Shown here one piece after another: positions 23,582 to 30,043 of a stretch of DNA of 37,141 bases. Numbering within the stretch: position 1 is the first letter of the stretch; every line of letters begins with the position of its first letter. This DNA is from an uncultured Pseudomonadota bacterium (lineage in GTDB: Bacteria > Pseudomonadota > Alphaproteobacteria > Rs-D84), in the NCBI GenBank assembly GCA_949290785.1, contig CASETE010000017.1, positions 1 to 37,141 of the forward strand, in the 5' to 3' direction. Both the position numbers and the translations under genes were made by a program. Under the pieces are notes generated by a model that had not been told where the DNA came from, made no database searches, and saw only the letters and a list, made by a program, of their open reading frames with translations.

Positions 23582-25858
23582 TTAAGCACCTTCGCCACCG
23601 TTACCTGTTCCAGAACTTGGCGTATCCGATTCACAAACGCCGTTTTTCATCGTATATCCAGACTCACAAACACATGTACCATAAGTATTACGATTTGCAT
23701 GTGCCGGACAAGATGCCAAACACTGCGTTCCAAACTGCTCGTAACCTGTGTTACACTTACAACGTTCGTTTACATAACCGTCCGAACCTGCAACACCTGC
23801 CGTCGTCTGATAAGTAGAATTATCTGGACACAACAGCGATTGATAAAACATTTGCGAAATACTCTCTATACATGTTTCATTATCATTATCCGGACAACTG
23901 TTTGTATCATTAGCAAATACAGCATATGCACAAGTTAACGCAACGTTACGGCAAGCACCGCGCATAACGTTATATATACTGTTAATGCTTGCGCTTGTAG
24001 ACCACGCATTAACCTGCGTAACCTGTTGGTTGTAACAAGTAGCAATATCAAGCATACAATTTGATGCATAATCTGATATAATCTGTCTTTGCGCCGCTTG
24101 AATATTTACCATTGCACGCTGAACATAATTCACCACGACATCATTATAAGGTTTGTAATTTCCGTTTGAATCGTATGTATAGTTTTGACATTTATCCAAT
24201 ACCGCGCGACACAGACCTTCGTCTGTAACTTTCTGCTTTGTCCCTATTTTCTGCAACAGATATTTTACATTGCAAGAACCGTTATTACCGCCGTCACCAG
24301 AACACGTAGCCGTGTCCATGCTGATGTTATACGCATTGCTTAAAAAGCCAGAGTTTATATTTGCATTATTATAATTTTGCATAAAATCCGTTATATCTGT
24401 AATGTCTTGCCCCAAGATGACTTCACCATTTTCATCAATATAACGTTTTGTAGGATCCAAACACTTATTATAATCTGAACCACATACCATATCATCTGTC
24501 ATACAAGCGTCCAACGCACCTATACAACCCTTGGCATCATATTGATTCTTGTTCTGTAACACCGCCAGACGCGCTTTTTGCAACATCAAATTTGCACTGC
24601 GAACATTGGATACCAAAGTTTCATTCATTTTGGTCAGCCCTTGTTCGTACGCGATACAATCTTTATCAATTGCTAAATCATAATTACCCGTGATTTGTTC
24701 TATATTCGCACCGGCTTCTTTACACTGATTCAAAACTGTATTACAACGTTTTTTCGCAGCGTTATATAAATCAGTTCCGCGCAAATTAGAAAAACTGGTA
24801 GTACCGGTATTCAAGAAATCTAAACTGAATATATCTGCAGTATCGGCAGTAAAATCCAAACTCATATCCAAACCAGTATAGGTATCCGCCGAATAAGACG
24901 TATTACTGCTGGGGTCGCGTATCATCTTTTCTATTTCTTCCAGCATATTACGCGTTTCTGTGGTATCCGTTGCACCGGACAAAGCCGCCTCGGCCTCTGT
25001 CTCGTTCATAATGGCACGAATTTCATCCGCAGATAAACCTACATACCTTATACGCTGCGCAACATCATTCAATTGTGTATTTGCGTCTTTAACCGCATTT
25101 TCTACCTTCGTATAATTCGATAAATTTGCAGAACAAGAACAACGCTTTTGATTAGCGTCTATCACAGCACAAAACTGATCCATACAATCGTTATACTGTT
25201 GCTGACAAGACTGATTTAAATCGGATGTTTGTTCCAGTCGCGTCTTTGCCTGGGCGATGGTTTCCGCGTTTGTTTCTGTGTCGGTACCCGTAACAGTTGC
25301 CCGTGCCTGTACAGAGCGCGCACCATTACCAACGTTTGACCCCGTTTGTATATTTGTATCACCAATCGTTGCACGACCGCCAACCTCTGCCGTTGTGGGA
25401 CGCAAAGTCACACCAGCCCTACGCACCAGAGGATTATTATTAATGCTTGCAGCGTCAACGCGGGCATTACGTCCGACCGTATTTACCGCTGCTTCTAAAT
25501 TATCACGCGAAGAATTGATTTTCGTTGTATTTACCGCGCGCGAGACGGTACCCGTATTAATCGTCTGACCCGTACCACGCGCAGTTGACGTAACAGTACT
25601 ATTTCCTAAATCAACAACACGCGCACCGCTACGTACAACCGTACTTCCTTCGGTTTCTGATGGCACAACCGTTCTCGTAGTAACATTTCGCGAAGAATCC
25701 ATAGAACGAACCGTGTTGCTTACATTACGCGGGCTCTGCCTTACCGCATCGGCAGAAACGCTGGAAGGCAAAGCTCTTGAAGCCGTAACCTCACCGTCTG
25801 CAAACACAGCAGGCGAATAAAAAGCCAACAAGAAAAAACAAATTGAAAGTCTTTTCAT
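23582..25858 (-). CDS. Large secreted Cys-rich protein, paralogue 1
   Basis: 758 residues from the ATG at 25858, where the signal peptide MKRLSICFFLLAFYSPAVFA begins; the longer in-frame reading to 26083 crosses the promoter and rpmA. Residues 21-200 are Ser/Thr/Val/Arg/Asn-rich, probably disordered. A helical, Cys-rich region follows with C218, C225, C230, C240 and C242 (C-x6-C-x4-C-x9-C-x-C), exactly the spacing of the protein at 26717-28921. Two EGF-like Cys clusters end the protein (RCKCNTGYEQFGTQC, CVCESGYTMKNGVC). No family recognised. It is probably periplasmic or surface exposed. It has an extended -10 with a 10-nt leader and terminates at the shared hairpin. Confidence 0.8.
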   Translation of the reverse strand: MKRLSICFFLLAFYSPAVFADGEVTASRALPSSVSADAVRQSPRNVSNTVRSMDSSRNVTTRTVVPSETEGSTVVRSGARVVDLGNSTVTSTARGTGQTINTGTVSRAVNTTKINSSRDNLEAAVNTVGRNARVDAASINNNPLVRRAGVTLRPTTAEVGGRATIGDTNIQTGSNVGNGARSVQARATVTGTDTETNAETIAQAKTRLEQTSDLNQSCQQQYNDCMDQFCAVIDANQKRCSCSANLSNYTKVENAVKDANTQLNDVAQRIRYVGLSADEIRAIMNETEAEAALSGATDTTETRNMLEEIEKMIRDPSSNTSYSADTYTGLDMSLDFTADTADIFSLDFLNTGTTSFSNLRGTDLYNAAKKRCNTVLNQCKEAGANIEQITGNYDLAIDKDCIAYEQGLTKMNETLVSNVRSANLMLQKARLAVLQNKNQYDAKGCIGALDACMTDDMVCGSDYNKCLDPTKRYIDENGEVILGQDITDITDFMQNYNNANINSGFLSNAYNISMDTATCSGDGGNNGSCNVKYLLQKIGTKQKVTDEGLCRAVLDKCQNYTYDSNGNYKPYNDVVVNYVQRAMVNIQAAQRQIISDYASNCMLDIATCYNQQVTQVNAWSTSASINSIYNVMRGACRNVALTCAYAVFANDTNSCPDNDNETCIESISQMFYQSLLCPDNSTYQTTAGVAGSDGYVNERCKCNTGYEQFGTQCLASCPAHANRNTYGTCVCESGYTMKNGVCESDTPSSGTGNGGEGA

Positions 25859-25868
25859 CTTTCTGTCT

Positions 25869-25877
25869 ATTATACCA
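25869..25877 (-). promoter_or_regulatory. Extended -10 of Cys-rich paralogue 1
   Basis: Minus strand reads TGGTATAAT; the ATG at 25858 is 10 nt downstream. Confirms the start choice. Confidence 0.6.
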
Positions 25878-25917
25878 CAATGTAAAAAAACAAAAAAGAT
25901 GATTTTTATATAATATA

Positions 25918-25946
25918 TAAAAAAGCACCGTTTGGTGCTTTTTTTA
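25918..25946 (-). terminator. Terminator of the rplU-rpmA operon
   Basis: Eight-pair stem (25922-25929 with 25934-25941, loop GTTT) with T-tracts in both directions, at the rpmA stop codon. Confidence 0.8.
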
Positions 25947-26204
25947 TTCTTCTTCTGGAACAACAGAAACTGTCTTTCTGTCACCCAAACCTTTTTTGAA
26001 TTTAACGATACCAGCAATCTTTGCAAATATCGTATGATCTTTACCCATACCAACGTTTTTACCTGGATGTACAGATGTACCACGTTGACGGATAATGATA
26101 TTACCTGGAATTACACGACTGCCACCAGATTTCTTAACGCCTAATCTGCGTCCAGCAGAGTCGCGTCCGTTGGTTGTTGCCGAACCAGCTTTCTTATGTG
26201 CCAT
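25944..26204 (-). CDS. rpmA: 50S ribosomal protein L27
   Basis: 86 residues, [20 protein letters not shown] start, then [17 protein letters not shown] and [10 protein letters not shown], all diagnostic of L27, which lies near the peptidyl-transferase centre. It follows rplU by 47 nt, the conserved L21-L27 order; obgE, often next, is absent. The N-terminus begins directly with the functional MAHKK sequence, so no leader peptide processing is needed. Confidence 0.97.
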   Translation of the reverse strand: MAHKKAGSATTNGRDSAGRRLGVKKSGGSRVIPGNIIIRQRGTSVHPGKNVGMGKDHTIFAKIAGIVKFKKGLGDRKTVSVVPEEE

Positions 26205-26251
26205 AATTAAACTCCTTTAATTTCTGATTATTCTGATTTATACACCAGAAA

Positions 26252-26551
26252 TTAACCTTTGATTTCCGTTACCTTCAAAACAGTAATATACTGACGATGA
26301 CCATGCGTGCGACGATAATTTTGACGACGCTTTTTCTTGAAAACCAAAACTTTGTCAGTACGTTTCTGTTCCAAAACCTCTGCAACAATCTTGGCACCTT
26401 CAACGAAAGGCGCGCCAACTTTGTCACCAACCATCAATACCTGGTCAAATTCAACTTTACCTTCGGCATTCAGTTTTTCAACCTTTACAATATCCCCCGC
26501 CTGAACGCGATATTGTTTGCCGCCGGTTTGAAAGATTGCAAAATTGCTCAT
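26252..26551 (-). CDS. rplU: 50S ribosomal protein L21
   Basis: 99 residues from the ATG at 26551 (MSNFAIFQTGGKQYRVQAGD). The middle segment is DQVLMVGDKVGAPFVEGA and the end is KKKRRQNYRRTHGHRQ, as in other L21. The longer reading to 26635 runs into the promoter (TTGACT at 26626-26631, TATTTT at 26604-26609) and is rejected. First gene of the L21-L27 operon. Confidence 0.96.
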   Translation of the reverse strand: MSNFAIFQTGGKQYRVQAGDIVKVEKLNAEGKVEFDQVLMVGDKVGAPFVEGAKIVAEVLEQKRTDKVLVFKKKRRQNYRRTHGHRQYITVLKVTEIKG

Positions 26552-26603
26552 TTTCTTTCTCTTTGCTAATGTTCTTGTTCTATTTTGTTCAAAAGTTTCT
26601 ACA

Positions 26604-26631
26604 AAAATAACATTTTTAAATAAAAAGTCAA
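26604..26631 (-). promoter_or_regulatory. Promoter of rplU-rpmA
   Basis: Minus strand: -35 TTGACT (26626-26631), 16-nt spacer ending in TGT, -10 TATTTT (26604-26609). Leader about 45 nt. Confidence 0.6.
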
Positions 26632-26674
26632 GCATTTTGCATAAACTTTTCTACAAAACACCATAACAAGCAAT

Positions 26675-26699
26675 AAAAAACCGCCCGTGAGGGCGGTTT
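26675..26699 (-). terminator. Terminator of Cys-rich paralogue 2
   Basis: Stem CCGCCC/GGGCGG (26681-26686 with 26691-26696, loop GTGA) followed on the minus strand by a run of T, 20 nt after the stop codon at 26717. Confidence 0.8.
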
Positions 26700-26716
26700 A
26701 ATAACATCCAGATACT

Positions 26717-28921
26717 TTAATTACCAGAATCTGCACGTTTCCAAGTACGTATTGCATCAACACCATTATTCAGCAAGCACTGTTCACGTAACGCAGCAGA
26801 ATTGCAATTTTCCGCTTCTGTATCTAAGCATAATGGCGTTTCTGGATCAACCGTACCGGCACCGTTTACACCGTTCAAGATTTCGTTCAGCGTAACGATG
26901 TTACGGCAAGTATTTTGTGTGTAATCCTGACTATTATTGCACTTTGCATTGTCTTGTTTGTCAATAACAGCACGGAATTGCGATGTAGACGGATTACATA
27001 TCATCGTTTCATAACAATGCGGTACATTCGCAATCTGAGCACAATACGTCTTGATACGCGCATCAGGCCAGCTTGCATTCGTAGAAGCCTGCGTTTCATA
27101 ACAATCAAATATTTCGCTTAGGCATTCATTAAAGTTTGTACCGGCCGCAATAGCATTGTTCAGCGTTGTTTCCTTTTCTTCTTGGGCAAACTCTAAACGT
27201 TTTTGTTGCAACGCCTGTTGAGCAGCCACTTTCTGATATCCGATATTTTGTGCAGTTGTACGCAACTGTTCACCGTACGCGTCACAATCTGCATTCGCGT
27301 CCAACGCATACTTTTGCATAATGCTGCGACGTGCATCTGCAACAGGTCCGCGCAAATTAGAGTACGGATCACCAGACGCAGACGTATAACCAAAGCACGT
27401 TGCAGAATTAGATGCGGTATAACCCGTATTTGGTTCTATAAAATCTAACTCGTAACTGCCGGTATTAGAAACAGAAATGTAACTGTTATAATTATACGGG
27501 CATTGCGACGCGCCATTTCCGCACTTACGTCCATTTGATGGCGGTGTTCCGCACGCTTCGTATATCCCATTAAAACAGGAATCTAATACACGGTTACATA
27601 CATTATTATGCGCATATTCAAACAGTTCGTACCCCCACGTTTCTGCCAATGAATCTTTTATGTTTTCACTATCTGAAAACGCGCCGTCTATGCCAGCCAA
27701 GTTACCAACAACGTTTGACAAGTTGTTAAACGCACTGGTTAAATTATTCGTATCATCGGATATAATTGTTAACGTTGCTTCTTTTGCATCGGCCCAAGAC
27801 TTTAACGACGCCAATATGTCACTGCCCGAACCGTCCAAGGCGTAAATATCAAAACCGAAACTATTGCCTGTTTCTTTACAATAAGAAGGCGGCGTGCTGT
27901 TACTGCAAGTACCATCAAATATAGCATGTTGTTCGCACCAATCATCAAAAACATCTTCTGATGCGGTACCATTTTGACTTGCTTCTTGCCAAGACACACA
28001 GTTCATGACCTTTTCTGCATCTGTTAATTGAAACGCTTCACTTACATCTTTACCTTTGGTTGCAATCAACAACGCCAATTCACCAGAAACTTTTATCAGT
28101 TCTTCATTTGCACTTTCTAGCGCTGCTTCTGCCTCTGCAAACGCTTTAACGCGTCCTGCGCAAGCGCATCTTCTTTGCGCAGCGTTACGTGCAGTACAAA
28201 TTTCATCCATACATGCATAGTAAGACTCTAAGCAATTATTATATGCCTCTGCCGAGATTAAACCGGTTGTAGAATCTATGATATTAGAGTAATTACCCGT
28301 ATATAACTTATTTGATAAATATGTATAAGTATTAGAATTTACGGCTGCCTTGCTGCCACGAATTGCGCTGCCCTGCAAAGATACGCGCGAAGGCGTTGTT
28401 GTTGTACGCGAACGAACGGTACGTGCATTATTTGTTGCAACGCGCGACACAACGTTTGACGCAGTACGCGATACCACATTGCGTCCAGATGGCGTACTTA
28501 TCACTGTTCCAGTGCCGACATTTGTCGCCGCGCGTGACGTTGCGGTATTACTTGTCGGTCTGGCAGAAACTGTATTTGCAGTTGTCGCACGCGATGTAAC
28601 AGGGGTCGTCGCAGTACGCGCAACCGTTCCACGCGAAGAGACACTGCGCGAAGAAGTCGTGGCACTGGTACTGGTATTCCCACGAGATACCGTATTCGTA
28701 GAACTTTCACGCGATGTAACCGGCCGCGATGACCTTGCACTTGCGTTACCTGCACGTGTTGCTTGTGGTCCAGAAATCATATTTTGTACGGTCGGCGCAA
28801 TCGGGTCTGCAAACACAGCCCGCATAGATAAAAAAGTAGAACAAACGAAAAAAGCACCAGCCAGTAATAATACTGTTCCCATCGCATCTTTGCAGTAATC
28901 TGCTATTTCACGACTTTTCAT
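26717..28921 (-). CDS. Large secreted Cys-rich protein, paralogue 2
   Basis: 734 residues from the ATG at 28921, which has an AGGAGAG ribosome site 6-7 nt upstream. The N-terminus has a hydrophobic export segment (about 14-37, ending AVFA). Residues 40-200 are extremely rich in Ser, Thr, Arg, Val and Ala. The Cys region starts C230, C237, C242, C252, C254, identical in spacing to paralogue 1, with matching words (YACMDEICTARNAAQRRCAC versus YNDCMDQFCAVIDANQKRCSC, each cited only to show alignment). A second shared block is NADCDAYGEQL versus DKDCIAYEQGL, followed by a Gln/Lys-rich helix. No family recognised. Its 79-nt leader carries two hairpins. Confidence 0.8.
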   Translation of the reverse strand: MKSREIADYCKDAMGTVLLLAGAFFVCSTFLSMRAVFADPIAPTVQNMISGPQATRAGNASARSSRPVTSRESSTNTVSRGNTSTSATTSSRSVSSRGTVARTATTPVTSRATTANTVSARPTSNTATSRAATNVGTGTVISTPSGRNVVSRTASNVVSRVATNNARTVRSRTTTTPSRVSLQGSAIRGSKAAVNSNTYTYLSNKLYTGNYSNIIDSTTGLISAEAYNNCLESYYACMDEICTARNAAQRRCACAGRVKAFAEAEAALESANEELIKVSGELALLIATKGKDVSEAFQLTDAEKVMNCVSWQEASQNGTASEDVFDDWCEQHAIFDGTCSNSTPPSYCKETGNSFGFDIYALDGSGSDILASLKSWADAKEATLTIISDDTNNLTSAFNNLSNVVGNLAGIDGAFSDSENIKDSLAETWGYELFEYAHNNVCNRVLDSCFNGIYEACGTPPSNGRKCGNGASQCPYNYNSYISVSNTGSYELDFIEPNTGYTASNSATCFGYTSASGDPYSNLRGPVADARRSIMQKYALDANADCDAYGEQLRTTAQNIGYQKVAAQQALQQKRLEFAQEEKETTLNNAIAAGTNFNECLSEIFDCYETQASTNASWPDARIKTYCAQIANVPHCYETMICNPSTSQFRAVIDKQDNAKCNNSQDYTQNTCRNIVTLNEILNGVNGAGTVDPETPLCLDTEAENCNSAALREQCLLNNGVDAIRTWKRADSGN

Positions 28922-28936
28922 AAACACTCTCCTGTA

Positions 28937-28955
28937 TTTCTGGAAGCACCAGAAA
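28937..28955 (-). promoter_or_regulatory. 5'-UTR hairpin next to the ribosome site
   Basis: Perfect 7-bp stem TTTCTGG/CCAGAAA (28937-28943 with 28949-28955, 5-nt loop), 3-4 nt upstream of the AGGAGAG ribosome site of the Cys-rich gene. Confidence 0.5.
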
Positions 28956-28967
28956 CCCGTTGTTTTA

Positions 28968-28994
28968 TAGTACGACTTAACGCAAGTCATACTA
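28968..28994 (-). promoter_or_regulatory. 5'-UTR proximal hairpin, 11 bp
   Basis: Inverted repeat 28968-28978 with 28984-28994. Ten Watson-Crick pairs plus one position that is a G-U pair only in the minus-strand RNA (C-A in the plus strand). It starts about 6 nt after the predicted transcription start. Confidence 0.55.
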
Positions 28995-29006
28995 TTATTT
29001 TGTATA

Positions 29007-29015
29007 ATTATAACA
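29007..29015 (-). promoter_or_regulatory. Extended -10 of Cys-rich paralogue 2
   Basis: Minus strand reads TGTTATAAT; predicted start near 29000 gives a leader of about 79 nt that includes both hairpins. Confidence 0.6.
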
Positions 29016-29075
29016 TTTTTGTTGCGTTCTGTAAATACGGAATTTTTTATTATTTCTTATTTAATCATGTTAGTG

Positions 29076-29081
29076 TATAAT
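29076..29081 (+). promoter_or_regulatory. -10 element of the PagL-like gene
   Basis: TATAAT preceded by GTG; the ATG at 29091 is 9 nt downstream with no ribosome site, so a leaderless mRNA is likely. Confidence 0.55.
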
Positions 29082-29090
29082 ATCGTCGTT

Positions 29091-29645
29091 ATGAAAAAAC
29101 TATTTATATTTTTTATCGTTTTATTGTCCGCGCCTGCATTCGCAGACCCGAACCCGATGTTTGGTACAGACACAAGAAATTCTGTAAACTTATATATCGG
29201 TCAAGGTACCGGCAGCGGTTCTTTATTTAAATTAGTTGACCCGTTTTTATGGGACTTTGAGCCTATAACTGTATTAATGGCGCAATACAGTCAACCCATG
29301 GAAATATTCAGACTGCCTTCTAGAATAAATTTAGACTTTGTACAAAATTTTGGTTATAACAGCAAGCACGGCTTGTCTTTTATGGCAATCGGAATTTCTT
29401 GGGACGTCGCAATTGTAAACTGGAAAGGTTTTTACATAGGGCTTGGTATAGGACTTTATATGCGGGATTCTCGCGATGACTACGTTAACAGCCGTCTTGT
29501 ATTCGGCGAAAGGTTTTTTATAGGCAAAAATATTTCAAATCGTTGGCGCGCAGAATTTTTCACACTTCATTTTTCAAACGGTGATTTTACAGAAACAAAT
29601 CGTGGTTTTAATTATACCGGTCTTTCCGTCAGTTACAGTTTTTAA
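29091..29645 (+). CDS. PagL-like outer-membrane acyloxyacyl hydrolase
   Basis: 184 residues. Signal peptide MKKLFIFFIVLLSAPAFA. The mature part is a small beta-barrel of alternating strands ending in a C-terminal Phe (GLSVSYSF). Near the end H160-F-S162-N-G, followed by a TNRGFNY turn, matches the HxSN signature of PagL/acyloxyacyl hydrolases, which remove the 3-O acyl chain of lipid A in the outer membrane. The third catalytic Glu of PagL (12 residues after Ser) is Asn here (N174), so activity is less certain; E168 is nearby. The start is set by the signal peptide and the -10 at 29076-29081. Divergent from the Cys-rich gene; it ends directly against the stop of the next minus-strand gene. 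Confidence 0.65.
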   Translation: MKKLFIFFIVLLSAPAFADPNPMFGTDTRNSVNLYIGQGTGSGSLFKLVDPFLWDFEPITVLMAQYSQPMEIFRLPSRINLDFVQNFGYNSKHGLSFMAIGISWDVAIVNWKGFYIGLGIGLYMRDSRDDYVNSRLVFGERFFIGKNISNRWRAEFFTLHFSNGDFTETNRGFNYTGLSVSYSF

Positions 29646-29936
29646 TTAACGACAGCGCGATTTAATATCAGACAAAATCTTATGCAACATGTCTACACCT
29701 GCAAATTGTTGTATTGCCGGGGCAAAATCTTGTATATCCGTTTCTTTTATAGCCGGTCTATTAGAACAAACGCATATTTTCTTTATTTTTTTCTTATCAC
29801 CACACATACAAAAACCTAAATCATCATTGCAACAACAACCACTTTTACTTAGCGGACAATTGCATGTATTAACGAACTCATATTTTTTGCTGTTACGAAA
29901 TCGTTGTATTAACAAAGCAGATTTTTTATGGTTCAT
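29646..29936 (-). CDS. Small Cys-rich cytosolic protein, 96 aa
   Basis: 96 residues from the ATG at 29936, with an AGGAG ribosome site and a consensus-like promoter (29966-29993). The N-terminal 20 residues are basic. Nine cysteines follow within about 45 residues as CNC, CCC, CMC and CVC groups, which looks like a metal-binding cluster; a tenth Cys is near the C-terminus. The last 35 residues form an acidic-then-basic helix (FAPAIQQFAGVDMLHKILSDI). No signal peptide. Family not recognised. It could be a metallothionein-like or zinc/iron binding protein; this is inference from cysteine density only. Confidence 0.65.
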   Translation of the reverse strand: MNHKKSALLIQRFRNSKKYEFVNTCNCPLSKSGCCCNDDLGFCMCGDKKKIKKICVCSNRPAIKETDIQDFAPAIQQFAGVDMLHKILSDIKSRCR

Positions 29937-29965
29937 GATTTTACTCCTATGCAAAAAACGCAAAA

Positions 29966-29993
29966 ATAATACATCTTTTTTATCGCAAGTCAA
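29966..29993 (-). promoter_or_regulatory. Promoter of the small Cys-rich gene
   Basis: Minus strand: -35 TTGACT (29988-29993), 16-nt spacer ending in TG, -10 TATTAT (29966-29971), placed directly after the ppdK terminator. Confidence 0.65.
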
Positions 29994-29997
29994 TATA

Positions 29998-30023
29998 AAA
30001 CCCGCTTTTATACAAGCGGGTTT
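29998..30023 (-). terminator. Terminator of ppdK
   Basis: Stem CCCGCTT/AAGCGGG (30001-30007 with 30014-30020, loop TTATAC) flanked by AAA/TTT; 21-46 nt after the ppdK stop. Confidence 0.8.
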
Positions 30024-30043
30024 ATTCTTTCCGTTATCCAAGA

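Noticed and set aside
25257..25568. 103-aa plus-strand open frame
   Set aside because: Shadow of the low-complexity N-terminal region of Cys-rich paralogue 1.
28350..28800. CRISPR-like or tandem repeat array
   Set aside because: The repetition comes from Ser/Thr/Arg codons in a coding region; unit lengths are irregular and no spacer pattern is present.
28350..28898. 182-aa plus-strand open frame
   Set aside because: Antisense to the Ser/Thr/Arg/Val-rich repeat-like region of the Cys-rich protein. Composition (Arg, Val, Asp runs) mirrors that region, with no promoter or ribosome site.
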